Notes: generated by a model from the letters alone, not told the origin. 64,000 bases of DNA from Microbacterium terricola (GCF_027943945.1 NZ_AP027141.1:2914001-2978000); one strand, 5' to 3'; counted from the first letter of the stretch, positions 32,343-41,093 are shown. Program-made: numbers and translations.

Positions 32343-33823
32343 CCGGGCGCGTCGAGGTCGCGATCGTCGGTGCCGGGTTCGCCGGCATCGGCATGGCACT
32401 GGCGCTCCAGCGCGCCGGCCGCGAGTCGTTCGTCGTGCTGGAGCGGGCAGCATCCGTCGGCGGCACATGGCGCGAGAACGTCTACCCCGGCGTCGCCTGC
32501 GACGTGCCGAGCCACCTGTACGGCTTCGCCACGCACCCGCACCCGCACTGGTCCGGCCTCTACGCGCGCGGGGACGAGATCCACCGCTACCTGCAGGACG
32601 TCGCCGCCGGCGCCGGCCTCGGCGGGCGGCTGCGCCTGAGCACCCCGCTGCTGCAGGCGCGATGGGATGCTGCCGCCGCGGCCTGGCAGCTCGACACCCC
32701 CGACGGCGCGCTCACCGCGGAGACGCTGGTGCTCGCCTGCGGCCGGCTGACCGAGCCGCAGATCCCCGAGATCTCCGGACTGGAGACCTTCCCCGGGCCG
32801 CTGTTCCACTCCGCGCGGTGGGACCAGGACGCCGACCTCCGCGGAGCGCGGGTCGCGGTCGTGGGCACCGGCGCGAGCGCCGTGCAGCTCGTGCCCGAGC
32901 TCGCCCGCACGGCCGGACACGTGACGCTGTTCCAGCGGACACCGGCCTGGATCGTGCCGCGCGGAGCCGTGGCCTACTCCGACGCCGATCGTGCGGGGTT
33001 CGCCGCCGACCCGGCTGTACTGGCCGCGCTGCGCGCAGATCTGTACGCCGAGGGCGAGGCCCGGTTCGCGTCGCGCTCGGGCGACCCGGTCGCCGCGGCC
33101 GACGCGCGGGCGGTGGCACTCGCGCACCTGCACGCGCAGGTCGAGGACCCGGCGCTGCGCGCCGCACTCACCCCCGACTACGCCTTCGGCTGCAAGCGCG
33201 TCCTCCTCTCGGACGCCTTCTACCCCGCCGTCGCGTCCACCGCCGTGACACTCGAGCCGCACGCGCTGACCGCGGTCGAGGGTCGCACGCTCGTCGCCGC
33301 GAACGGGACCCGCCACGAGGTCGATGCGGTCGTGCTCGCCACCGGCTTCGCGTCGACCCGGCAGCCCTACGCCGATCTCGTGCACGGTGAGGCGCAGACC
33401 CTCGCCGACCACTGGTCGACCGGCATGACGTCGTTCGCCTCCACCGTGGTCGCCGGGTTCCCGAACATGTTCGTGCTGAACGGCCCGAACGCCTCGCTCG
33501 GGCACAGCTCGTCCGTGCTCATGATGGAGGAGCAGGCGTCCTACGTCGTGCGGGCGCTGGCCCACGGCGACCAGGAGGGGATGCCGGTCCGCCGCGTCCG
33601 CCCGGAAGCCGAGCAGGCCTACACCGACGAGATCGCGGTCGCCGCAGCATCCACTCCCTGGATCGCCGGCGGCTGCCACAACTGGTACGTCGACGAGCGA
33701 TCCGGCCGCCTCGCGCTGCTCTGGCCCGGCACCGTCGACGCGTTCCGCGCGCGCCTCGCAGCCGCCGACGGCGCCGAATTCCTCTCCACCCCCACGCCCG
33801 CGACGCTCGGAGGCATCCCATGA
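32339..33823 (+). CDS. Baeyer-Villiger-type flavin monooxygenase
   Basis: A 494-residue FAD- and NADPH-binding monooxygenase. The first Rossmann motif is GAGFAGIG (residues 11-18). A second, GTGASAVQ, is near residue 181. Between them is FPGPLFHSARW, matching the type I Baeyer-Villiger fingerprint FxGxxxHxxxW. It would insert oxygen next to a ketone or oxidise a heteroatom; the substrate is unknown. Its ATG overlaps the fbiC stop and its stop overlaps the fgd start, so it is embedded in the F420 operon. Confidence 0.92.
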
Positions 33824-34842
33824 CCGATCACGCTGTCCCCCTGCGGTTCGGCTACAAGGCGTCGGCCGAGCAGTTCGGTCCCACCGAGCTGCTCGACTAC
33901 GCGATCCTCGCTGAGGAGGTCGGGTTCGACTCCGTCTTCATCTCCGACCACCTGCAGCCGTGGCTCCACGAGGGCGGTCATGCCCCCGCATCCGTCCCCT
34001 GGCTCGGCGCGCTCGGCGCCCGCACGTCGAAGGTGCTCATCGGCACCTCGGTGCTGACCCCCACCTTCCGCTACAACCCCACCGTGGTCGCGCAGGACTT
34101 CGCGACGCTCGGGGTGATGTACCCGGGGCGGGTGATCCTCGGGGTCGGCACCGGCGAGGCGCTCAACGAGGCCAACCTCGGCATCGCCTGGCCCGACCCG
34201 CCCGAGCGGTTCCAGCGGCTGAAGGAGGCGATCGGCCTCATCCGCCGGCTCTGGTCGGAAGACCGGGTGAACTTCGACGGCACCTACTACCAGGCGCGCA
34301 ACATCACGATCTACGACAAGATGGACGCCCCGGTCCCGATCTACATCGGCGCCGCCGGCCCCGCCGCGACGCGACTGGCCGGGCGCATCGCGGACGGGTT
34401 CATCACCACCAGCGGCAAGAAGCGCGAGCTGTACACCGACACGCTGCTGCCCGCGCTGCACGAGGGGCTGCAGAAGGCCGACCGGCCGGCCGATGCCATC
34501 GACACGCTCATCGAAGTGAAGGTCTCGCTCGACCGCACGATCGCCGACGCGCAGGAGAAGACCCGATTCTGGGCACCGCTCGCGCTGAGCCCCGACGAGA
34601 AGATGGGCGTCGACGACCCCATCGAGATGCAGCGGCTCGGTGAGGAGCTCCCCATCGAGCGTGCCGCGTCGCGGTTCATCGTGTCGGAGGACCCCGACGA
34701 GCACGTGGAGCGCATCAGCTGGTACATCGAGCTGGGCTTCCGTCACCTGGTGTTCCACGACCCCGGGCACGACCAGGGCGCGTTCCTGCGGATGTACGGC
34801 AAGGAGATCCTGCCGCGCCTGCGCGCGCGGTACGGCGCGTGA
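33820..34842 (+). CDS. fgd: F420-dependent glucose-6-phosphate dehydrogenase
   Basis: A 340-residue TIM-barrel enzyme of the luciferase-like family that oxidises glucose 6-phosphate and reduces F420. It matches mycobacterial Fgd closely: FGYKASAEQFGP, ISDHLQPW, GTSVLTPTFRYNP, GVGTGEALNE and the TSGKKRELYTDTLLP phosphate region. The active-site His in SDH and the Glu in GEALNE are present. It supplies reduced F420 for other enzymes. The ATG overlaps the monooxygenase stop. Confidence 0.95.
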   Translation: MTDHAVPLRFGYKASAEQFGPTELLDYAILAEEVGFDSVFISDHLQPWLHEGGHAPASVPWLGALGARTSKVLIGTSVLTPTFRYNPTVVAQDFATLGVMYPGRVILGVGTGEALNEANLGIAWPDPPERFQRLKEAIGLIRRLWSEDRVNFDGTYYQARNITIYDKMDAPVPIYIGAAGPAATRLAGRIADGFITTSGKKRELYTDTLLPALHEGLQKADRPADAIDTLIEVKVSLDRTIADAQEKTRFWAPLALSPDEKMGVDDPIEMQRLGEELPIERAASRFIVSEDPDEHVERISWYIELGFRHLVFHDPGHDQGAFLRMYGKEILPRLRARYGA

Positions 34843-35498
34843 GCGGGGGCGACTGGGTCGTCGTCGTACCGGTCAAGCCGGCGGCGGCCGGCAAGACCCG
34901 GCTCGAGGTCCCCGGCATCGACCGGGTCGCGCTGGCCCGGGCCATCGCGCTCGACACGATCGCCGCGGCCACGGCGTGCGACGAGGTGGGCCAGGTGATC
35001 GTCGTCTCCGACGACGCGGCGCTGCCACTGCAGGCGGCGGGCATCCCGGGACTGCGGTTCGTGAGTGAGACCGAGCCGGACGGTTCGGTGCCGCTCGCCG
35101 CGGCCACGGCGCGCGCGGACGGCGGCAGCCGCCTCGACGCGGCGGTCGCGGTCGGCATCGCGGCCGCCGGTGAGCGACCGAGAGCGGCGCTGCTCGGCGA
35201 CCTTCCCGCGCTGCGACCGGATGACCTGGCGGCGGCGCTGCGCGCGGCCACGGCACATGACCGGACCGTGGTGGCGGATGCCGAGGGCACCGGCTCGACC
35301 CTCCTCACCTCCGCGGCCGGCGTGCCGTGGCGCTCGTCCTTCGGCGACGGCTCGTTCGTCCGGCACCTCGACCTCGGCTTCGTCGCCCTCGACCTCCCGG
35401 ATGCGTCGACGCTGCGCCGCGACGTCGACACCGCCGCGCAGCTCGCCGAGGCCTGGGCGCTCGGCCTCGGCCCCCGCACCGCCGCGCTGCTCCCCTGA
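34839..35498 (+). CDS. cofC: Phospholactate/phosphoenolpyruvate guanylyltransferase (CofC/FbiD)
   Basis: A 219-residue nucleotidyltransferase that activates phosphoenolpyruvate or 2-phospholactate with GTP for F420 assembly. Visible motifs are VVPVKPAAAGKTRL at the N-terminus (GTP loop), the ALLGDLPALRPDDL segment with its metal-binding aspartate, and a C-terminal DVDTAAQLAEAW. The GTG start overlaps the fgd stop. It is last gene of the fbiC operon and precedes two hairpins. Confidence 0.94.
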   Translation: MSGGDWVVVVPVKPAAAGKTRLEVPGIDRVALARAIALDTIAAATACDEVGQVIVVSDDAALPLQAAGIPGLRFVSETEPDGSVPLAAATARADGGSRLDAAVAVGIAAAGERPRAALLGDLPALRPDDLAAALRAATAHDRTVVADAEGTGSTLLTSAAGVPWRSSFGDGSFVRHLDLGFVALDLPDASTLRRDVDTAAQLAEAWALGLGPRTAALLP

Positions 35499-35504
35499 GC
35501 CCCG

Positions 35505-35538
35505 GGGCCCGGTTCCTGAGGCCCCCGGACCCGGGCCC
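35505..35538 (+). terminator. GC-rich hairpin after cofC
   Basis: GGGCCCGG (35505-35512) pairs with CCGGGCCC (35531-35538) seven bases after the cofC stop. The loop contains TTCCTGAG, which is also part of the repeat at 63337-63360. No T tract. Confidence 0.45.
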
Positions 35539-35568
35539 TGAGGCGTGCAGCGGCATCCCCCGTCCCTC

Positions 35569-35620
35569 CGCTCACCTGTCGCAATCTGCATCCAGACCCG
35601 CACTCTGCGACAGGTGAGCG
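35569..35620. terminator. Palindromic bidirectional terminator between the two F420 operons
   Basis: Perfect 15-base arms CGCTCACCTGTCGCA (35569-35583) and complement (35606-35620) with a 22-base loop. Bases 35573-35588 (ACCTGTCGCAATCTGC) are the same as the left arm at 10930-10945. The element sits between convergent cofC and tauE. Confidence 0.75.
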
Positions 35621-35701
35621 AACGGAGTCGGGCTCAGGAGCAGGGCGGTGCGGGCCGCACACCGCACTCCGGGGGGCGGCGAGGTGGCCAGGGGGCCTGT
35701 G

Positions 35702-36445
35702 TCAGCCCAGGATCAGGTAGATCGCGCCGACCAGGGTCAGGACGATGACGAGCCGCTCGAACAGAACCTGGTCGATGCGGTTCGCGATCCAGCGGCCGAG
35801 CAGCGCCCCGGCCACGACCGCGGGCACGAGGACGAGGTCGATGAGCATCCCCGGAACGGTGATGATCCCGAGTCCCGCCGAGAACGGCACCTTGCTGAGG
35901 TTGACGAGGAAGAAGAACCACGCGGCGGTGCCCAGGAACTCCTTGACCGGGAACCGCGCAGCCAGGAAGTACATCGACATCACCGGGCCGGCGGCGTTCG
36001 CCACCATCGTCGTGAAGCCGCCCAGGGTTCCGTAGGCGACGGCGGCGACGCGGTGGGACCCGCCTTCCTCCACGCTGTGCCGCAGCCACCTCCGCGCGAG
36101 GGTGAAGACCACCACCGCGATCAGCACGCCCCCGATCACGCGCCGCACGAGCTCGTCGTCTGCGACGAACAGGAACGCGATGCCGAGCGCGAGCCCGACG
36201 ACGACCGCGGGCGCCAATCGCAGCAGTGCCCGCCAGTTCACGTGCCGCCGGTAGGTCGTGATGGCGAACAGGTCCGCGACGAGCAGCAGCAGCAGGATCG
36301 TGCCCGTCGACTCCCGCGCGGGCAGCACGGCGGCGAAGATCGCGACGGCGACCGTGCCGCCGCCGGGCAGGGCCGTCTTCGAGACGCCGATGACGACGGA
36401 GCCGACGGCGAGCAGCACCCACGCCCACGCTGCGAGGTCCGGCAT
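35702..36445 (-). CDS. Sulfite exporter TauE/SafE family protein
   Basis: A 247-residue membrane protein with about eight hydrophobic segments and the family pattern of two related halves (GVSKTALPGGGTVAVAI in the first; GGFTTMVANAAGPVMSMYF in the second). The family exports sulfite, sulfoacetate or other organic anions, or imports via the same fold. The ATG lies one base after the cofD stop, so it belongs to the hemD-cofD-tauE operon. Why an anion transporter is linked to F420 genes is not clear. Confidence 0.9.
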   Translation of the reverse strand: MPDLAAWAWVLLAVGSVVIGVSKTALPGGGTVAVAIFAAVLPARESTGTILLLLLVADLFAITTYRRHVNWRALLRLAPAVVVGLALGIAFLFVADDELVRRVIGGVLIAVVVFTLARRWLRHSVEEGGSHRVAAVAYGTLGGFTTMVANAAGPVMSMYFLAARFPVKEFLGTAAWFFFLVNLSKVPFSAGLGIITVPGMLIDLVLVPAVVAGALLGRWIANRIDQVLFERLVIVLTLVGAIYLILG

Positions 36446-36446
36446 G

Positions 36447-37430
36447 TCAGACCGCGGCTGCGGACAGCGCCGCCTCGGCCAGCGCGCGCGAGGCCGCAGC
36501 ATCCGTCATCCACAGCGGTCGCACGTGTGCGCGCACGCCGAGCGCGTCGACGGATGCGGACAGCTCCGCATCCTCTTCCGCCACCAGCCACGCATCCAGC
36601 ACGCCCCCGTGCGAGCGCGCGCCGTAGTGCGCCGCGACCGCGTCGGCGGCCGTGCGCACGCCGATGGCGGTGAGGCAGACGTCGGCCATCCCGCGCACGA
36701 CGGCGCCGCCGATGATCGGGGACACCCCGACGACCGGGGCGGCGGTCGCGCGCAGCGCGTCGCGGATCCCGGGTACGGCCAGGATGGGCCCGATCGAGAC
36801 GACCGGGTTGGATGGCGCGATCAGCACGACGTCGGCCTCCGCGATCGCCTCCACCACGCCGGGTGCGGGAGCGGCGTCGCCGATGCCGGGGTTCTCGAAC
36901 CGCTCAGGTGCGAGGGCGGCCCTGTGCCGGGTCCACCACTCCTGGAAGTGCATCCGCTCGCCGCCGGCGAGCACGACGTGGGTGTCGACCTCGGCGTCGG
37001 TCATCGGCAGCAGTCGCGCGCCGAGCGGCCAGCGCGCGGACAGGCGCTCGATCACCTGGGTGGGGGTGAGTCCGTCGCGCAGCCAGCCGGTGCGGGCGAG
37101 GTGCGTGCCGAGGTCGAGGTCGCCGAGGGTGAACCACGGCCACCCCGCGCCCCACGCCTGCAGCTCGTGGTTGACGCGCTCGGTGTCGCCCGCGCGACCC
37201 CACCCCCGCACCGTGTCGTTCTCGCCCGCCAGGGCGTACAGGATCGAATCGACGTCCGGCTGCAGTCGCACGCCGGACAGCCAGAGGTCGTCGCCGGTGT
37301 TGACCACCACGGTGAGGGATGCTGCGGCCCCGGCCTCCTCCTCGCCGCGGGCGGCGAGGGCGGCGCGCACGCCGAGGGTGAACCGCGACCCGCCCACGCC
37401 GCCGGCGAGGACGACGACCCGCGGGGTCAC
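36447..37430 (-). CDS. cofD: 2-phospho-L-lactate transferase CofD (FbiA)
   Basis: A 327-residue enzyme that joins FO to the lactyl or enolpyruvyl-diphospho-guanosine made with CofC, giving F420-0 or dehydro-F420-0. Hallmarks are VVVLAGGVGGSRF, VNTGDDLWLSGVRLQPDVD, and the IAPSNPVVSIGPIL motif. The GTG start overlaps the stop of hemD, so translation is coupled to a tetrapyrrole gene. The F420-0 gamma-glutamyl ligase (cofE/fbiB) is not in this window. Confidence 0.95.
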   Translation of the reverse strand: MTPRVVVLAGGVGGSRFTLGVRAALAARGEEEAGAAASLTVVVNTGDDLWLSGVRLQPDVDSILYALAGENDTVRGWGRAGDTERVNHELQAWGAGWPWFTLGDLDLGTHLARTGWLRDGLTPTQVIERLSARWPLGARLLPMTDAEVDTHVVLAGGERMHFQEWWTRHRAALAPERFENPGIGDAAPAPGVVEAIAEADVVLIAPSNPVVSIGPILAVPGIRDALRATAAPVVGVSPIIGGAVVRGMADVCLTAIGVRTAADAVAAHYGARSHGGVLDAWLVAEEDAELSASVDALGVRAHVRPLWMTDAAASRALAEAALSAAAV

Positions 37431-38227
37431 AGCGCGAATTCGTCGGCGGCGTGCGGCAGCGGGAAGCCGCGCACGGCGTCGATGAGCGCATCCACCGTCT
37501 GCTTCTCGGCGACGACGTCGACCAAGAGCCCCGCACGCTTCGCGTCCTTGGCGGTGCGCGGGCCGATCGCGGCGATCACGGTGGATTCGGGCACGTCGGG
37601 GAACTGCAGGGACACCTGCTCGGCCACCGATCCGCTGGTCACGAGGATGGCGTTGATCCTGCCGCTGCGGACGTCGGCGGCGATGCGGTCGGTGACCGGC
37701 ACGCCGACCGTGCGGTAGGCGACGACGCTGCGCACCCGGTGACCGGCGTCCGCGAGCATGCGGGTGAGGACGGGCTTGGCGATCTCGCTGCGCAGCGTGA
37801 GGATGTCGCGCGGCTCCGGCTCGAGCGCGATCATCTGCTCGGCCATGCCGGCGGCGGAGTTGTCCTGCTCCGGGACGAGATCGACCCGGTACCCGACCGC
37901 CGCGAGCGCGGCCGCCGTGGTCTCGCCGACGGCGGCGACCTTGGTGTTGGCGGGGATCGTGGCGCGGTAGGCGTACAGCACGTCCACGGTGGTCGCACTG
38001 GTGACGGTGAGCCAGTCGAAGGCGCCGGCGGCGAGGTCGGCGATCGCCTGCTCGAGCGTGGGCTGGTCGTTGCTGGGCGCGAAGTTGATGAGCGGCGCGA
38101 CGACGGGCACGGCGCCCTGACGGCGCAGGCTGGCCGCGACGCTGTCGCCCCACGGGCCGCCGCGCGGCACGAGGACGCGCCAGCCCGCCAGGGGCTTTTC
38201 GGGAATCTGCTGCAGTGCTTCGCTCAT
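37427..38227 (-). CDS. hemD: Uroporphyrinogen-III synthase
   Basis: A 266-residue enzyme that cyclises hydroxymethylbilane to uroporphyrinogen III. The sequence is divergent, as usual for HemD. The two-lobed layout is clear: an N-terminal RVLVPRGGPWGDSVA, VTSATTVDVL and VGETTAAAL set and a C-terminal ILVTSGSVAEQVSLQ, IAAIGPRTAKDAKRAGL set. It heads an operon with cofD and tauE. The downstream hemY gene is 1.4 kb away, beyond the membrane stress operon. Confidence 0.9.
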   Translation of the reverse strand: MSEALQQIPEKPLAGWRVLVPRGGPWGDSVAASLRRQGAVPVVAPLINFAPSNDQPTLEQAIADLAAGAFDWLTVTSATTVDVLYAYRATIPANTKVAAVGETTAAALAAVGYRVDLVPEQDNSAAGMAEQMIALEPEPRDILTLRSEIAKPVLTRMLADAGHRVRSVVAYRTVGVPVTDRIAADVRSGRINAILVTSGSVAEQVSLQFPDVPESTVIAAIGPRTAKDAKRAGLLVDVVAEKQTVDALIDAVRGFPLPHAADEFAL

Positions 38228-38287
38228 GGGACTCTCGTGGTGCTTTTCGGCCGCCCCGAGTAGAGAGCAGCCGACAGGCGCATGGAC

Positions 38288-38305
38288 ACCCGATGCTGAT
38301 CGGGT
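38288..38305 (-). promoter_or_regulatory. Hairpin in the hemD leader
   Basis: A perfect seven-base stem (ACCCGAT/ATCGGGT) with a four-base loop lies 60-80 bases before the hemD ATG. Possible minus-strand -10 boxes (TATGCT, GATACT) lie farther upstream around 38340-38360, which would put the hairpin in the 5' UTR. The rest of this 175-base gap shows nothing else. Confidence 0.3.
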
Positions 38306-38402
38306 TGGCGCCGCCGGCAGCATCCGCACCATTGCACTGCCAGTATCCCGAGCATACCCCTCCCTGGGAAAAGGCCGGGAGCAGATGAGAGCGCGCGACC
38401 GC

Positions 38403-38684
38403 TCAGTCGTCGGTGAAGGCCTTGACCGCCCACCACACCAGGGCTCCGACTCCGGCTGCCACGGCGACCACCCCGGCGGCGACCCCAGCCGGGTTCTTCC
38501 GCTGGTAGGCGCGCACCCGGTCGACGCCACGCTCGGTGGCATCGCTCGCACGACGGGGAAGGTTGCCCTTCACCTCGATGGCGGCCAGAGCCGCCTTCAA
38601 TTCGGCCCTGGCCCGCTCGACCGGGTCGGTGATGCCGTAGGGCACGGCGGTGCGGGGGGTGGGCACGGGCGCCTCAGAACTCAT
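38403..38684 (-). CDS. DUF3618 membrane protein
   Basis: A 93-residue protein with the DUF3618 core (DPVERARAELKAALAAIE, followed by VDRVRAYQRKNP) and one C-terminal membrane helix (GVAAGVVAVAAGVGALVWW). Function is unknown. It overlaps the holin-family gene by 11 bases and is the last gene of the YtxH/holin-family/DUF3618 operon, a set often seen together in Actinobacteria. Confidence 0.9.
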   Translation of the reverse strand: MSSEAPVPTPRTAVPYGITDPVERARAELKAALAAIEVKGNLPRRASDATERGVDRVRAYQRKNPAGVAAGVVAVAAGVGALVWWAVKAFTDD

Positions 38685-39075
38685 CGCGCACTTCCTTCAC
38701 ATCCTGGGCGATCGACTGGATCGGGTTCTGCCTGTTCTTGAGCTTGCGGAACCAGTGCATGCCGATGAGCGCGAACACGACGGCGACCAGCAGCATCGCG
38801 AAGAAGACCACGAGCGCCGACAGCCACACCGGCCACCAGCTCGAGAGGCCGGCGATCGCCCACGTGCCGAGCGCAGGGATCGACCAGAACAGCACGAAGA
38901 GCGCGGCGAAGAACCACAGCGCGCCGATGCCGGCGTCCTTCGACGTGCGTCCCACCCACGCCTTGGCGGCGTTCACCTCGGCGATGACGAGGTTGCGCAG
39001 CAGCTCGGGCACCTCGCCGATCAGGGTGAAGAGGCTGTCGTCCGCCCGATCGCGAAAACCTCGGGGGGTCGTCAC
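38674..39075 (-). CDS. Phage holin family (superfamily III-like) membrane protein
   Basis: A 133-residue protein. An N-terminal amphipathic region (DDSLFTLIGEVPELLRNLVIAEVNAAKA) leads into two membrane helices at about 50-105, with a basic segment and an acidic tail. The name comes from a shared Pfam-type family; in Actinobacteria this gene sits in chromosomal envelope-stress operons, not in prophages. The GTG start lies one base after the upstream stop. Confidence 0.88.
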   Translation of the reverse strand: MTTPRGFRDRADDSLFTLIGEVPELLRNLVIAEVNAAKAWVGRTSKDAGIGALWFFAALFVLFWSIPALGTWAIAGLSSWWPVWLSALVVFFAMLLVAVVFALIGMHWFRKLKNRQNPIQSIAQDVKEVRDEF

Positions 39076-39076
39076 G

Positions 39077-39484
39077 TCAGCTCCCCGATGGCTTGCGCGT
39101 CGACTTCGCGGCCTTCGCCACCGAATCGATGGCGTCTTCTGCCGCATCCTTCACGGCGTCGGCCGTGGTGTCGGCCGCCTGGGCGACATCGTCCACCGAC
39201 GCCTTGCCCGCGCGGACCGCCGCGTCGAGCTTCTGACCGGGCGTGCCCTTCGACGAGGTCGCAGCCTTCGTCACCTTGACCGCGGTGTCCCACAGCGTGT
39301 TGGGAAGCGCCATCGCGCTGGACGCGGCGAAGTCCTTCGCCTTGGCGACCTGCTCCTGCACCGGCGCCAGGTTCCACACCTTCAGCGCCTGCTCCTTGAT
39401 CTGCTCGTAGCGTTCGCGCCCCGCGCGTGAACCCAGCACGTAGCCCGCGGCGAGCCCGATCACGATTCCGACTTTGCCCCTCAT
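39077..39484 (-). CDS. YtxH-like protein
   Basis: A 135-residue protein with an N-terminal glycine-rich membrane segment (GKVGIVIGLAAGYVLGSRAGRERYEQIKE), the YtxH signature. It is followed by a long Ala/Lys/Asp-rich amphipathic region typical of LEA-like stress proteins. GAGGAG precedes the ATG at good distance. It is first gene of the three-gene membrane operon; its -10 and a 16-bp palindrome lie just upstream. Confidence 0.88.
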   Translation of the reverse strand: MRGKVGIVIGLAAGYVLGSRAGRERYEQIKEQALKVWNLAPVQEQVAKAKDFAASSAMALPNTLWDTAVKVTKAATSSKGTPGQKLDAAVRAGKASVDDVAQAADTTADAVKDAAEDAIDSVAKAAKSTRKPSGS

Positions 39485-39535
39485 GTGGGGTCTCCTCACG
39501 TGGTTGTACCTGGCTGTTGCGTCGTCTGGTCTCCC

Positions 39536-39541
39536 ACAGTA
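39536..39541 (-). promoter_or_regulatory. -10 box of the YtxH operon
   Basis: Minus-strand TACTGT, about 52 bases before the ATG. The -35 zone coincides with the palindrome at 39549-39564. Confidence 0.45.
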
Positions 39542-39548
39542 GACCGGT

Positions 39549-39564
39549 ATGCCGAAATCGGCAT
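39549..39564. promoter_or_regulatory. Palindromic operator candidate for the YtxH operon
   Basis: ATGCCGA, two bases, TCGGCAT: a perfect 7-7 palindrome directly upstream of the -10 and covering the -35 position. This geometry fits a repressor or activator site. Confidence 0.45.
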
Positions 39565-39594
39565 CCGCGGTTGACACGCAGGCGAAGACGTGGT

Positions 39595-41058
39595 TCAGGC
39601 CGTGGCGTCCTCGGCCCAGAGCAGCCCTCGGCGCACGCGCTCGGCCTCGTCGATCGCGTCGGGGACGACCTGTGCCAGACCCGTGCCGGACAGCCACGCG
39701 CCGGTCGCGCCGAGCCCGCGGACGCGCCTCAACGCGAGGCGCGCGCGCGACACCCGGTCGGCGTGCCCGATGACGGAGGCGGGCTGGCTCTGCGCGTACC
39801 GCTCGATATGGGCGGCGACGAGCTGGCCGGGCTCGAGCGGGACCCCGAGAAGAGCGGATGCTTCGCCCAGCGCGAGGGCGGCAGCATCCGCCTCGTCGAG
39901 GGTCGCCGTGGCGGGCGCCTCGTCCTGCGTGCCGAACGACACCCTGACCACGTGGCGGTGCGTGGCCTGCGCGCGTGCGGCCTCGCCCAGCCACGCCCAC
40001 TTGGCGGTGGCGTGGGTGAGGGCCTTCGCGACCGTCCGACCGGGGACGGCGAGCACCCCGGTCCCTCGGGGGGCGGCGTCCAGGGCGGGCGCATCGAGCA
40101 CCAGCGTCACGACATCCACGTGCGGCTGCACCGCCTGCTCCGCGGCGAGCGCGGGAAGCGCCCCGCCGAGCAGGTCCCGCGCGGTGCTCTCGTCGGTCGC
40201 GACGATCACGGCGTCGGCGTCCAGCGGGTCCGCGTCCGCCACCTCTACACGCCAGCGGGCGCCCGCCGTGGCGACGACGGTCGCACGGACGTCCGTCCGA
40301 ACCTCGACGCCGAGCTCGGCGAGGCGCTCGGCGAGCGCGTCGACCAGGCGCGACATGCCGCCCGCGAGCCCCTCCACCGCGGAGCCGGGCGCCGCGGCCG
40401 GGTCGCGCTGCGAGCGCAGCGTGGCCACCGCGCCGGCGAGCGACCCGGTGCGGGTGAGCGCGGCGCTGAGGCCCGGTGCGGCGACCTCGACGTCGATGTC
40501 GTCCGGGCGGGCCGAGTAGACGCCGCCGACGACGGGGGCGACGAGGCGCTCGAGCACCTTCTCGCCCATCCGTGAGCGGACGAGGGCTCCGAGGCTCCGC
40601 TCGTGGCCGATGGTCATCGGCGGCCGCACCCGGTCGAGGTAGGCGCGCCAGACCCCGCTCCAGCCGATCACCCGGCGGACATCCGGATCCCACGGGTTCT
40701 CGGGGATCCCGAGCAGCCCACCCACCGGCAGCGGCGCGGCGCCCGGCAGCCCGTGCACCCACGGGCGGCCCCCGGCCGGGCGCACGACCGCGTCGGCCAG
40801 GCCGAGCTCGTCGATCAGCGCGCGGACGTGCCCGCCGCGGGTGGCGTAGCTCTCGGCCCCCACGTCGACGGTGAGGCCGGCCACGTCGGCGGAGCGGATC
40901 GCGCCGCCGAGCCGGTCGCCCGCCTCCAGCAGCGTCACCGCGATGCCGACCTTGGCGCACTGCAGCGCGGCCACGAGCCCCGCGGCGCCCCCGCCGATCA
41001 CGATGACGTGCGCGTGGTGGGCGCGATCGAGCAGGTCGGGGTCAGCGGGATCGGTCAC
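39595..41058 (-). CDS. hemY: Coproporphyrinogen III oxidase (HemY/CgoX-type)
   Basis: A 487-residue FAD enzyme that oxidises coproporphyrinogen III to coproporphyrin III, the Gram-positive heme route (older name protoporphyrinogen oxidase). The FAD motif is VIVIGGGAAGLVAALQ at residues 18-33, followed by LLEAGDRLGGAIRS. Conserved DVGAESYATRGG, PVVGGVYSARPDDIDV and a C-terminal GLGATGAWLSGTGLAQVVPDA segment support the family. It is divergent from the HhH-GPD gene. The GTG start has no strong ribosome binding site. Confidence 0.92.
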   Translation of the reverse strand: MTDPADPDLLDRAHHAHVIVIGGGAAGLVAALQCAKVGIAVTLLEAGDRLGGAIRSADVAGLTVDVGAESYATRGGHVRALIDELGLADAVVRPAGGRPWVHGLPGAAPLPVGGLLGIPENPWDPDVRRVIGWSGVWRAYLDRVRPPMTIGHERSLGALVRSRMGEKVLERLVAPVVGGVYSARPDDIDVEVAAPGLSAALTRTGSLAGAVATLRSQRDPAAAPGSAVEGLAGGMSRLVDALAERLAELGVEVRTDVRATVVATAGARWRVEVADADPLDADAVIVATDESTARDLLGGALPALAAEQAVQPHVDVVTLVLDAPALDAAPRGTGVLAVPGRTVAKALTHATAKWAWLGEAARAQATHRHVVRVSFGTQDEAPATATLDEADAAALALGEASALLGVPLEPGQLVAAHIERYAQSQPASVIGHADRVSRARLALRRVRGLGATGAWLSGTGLAQVVPDAIDEAERVRRGLLWAEDATA

Positions 41059-41093
41059 CCTCCGATTCTCCCCCGAAGTGCGACGATGGACGC

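Noticed and set aside
38674..39075. Phage holin as a sign of a prophage
   Set aside because: No integrase, lysin, capsid or attachment sites are nearby. The gene sits in the chromosomal YtxH/DUF3618 operon typical of Actinobacteria.
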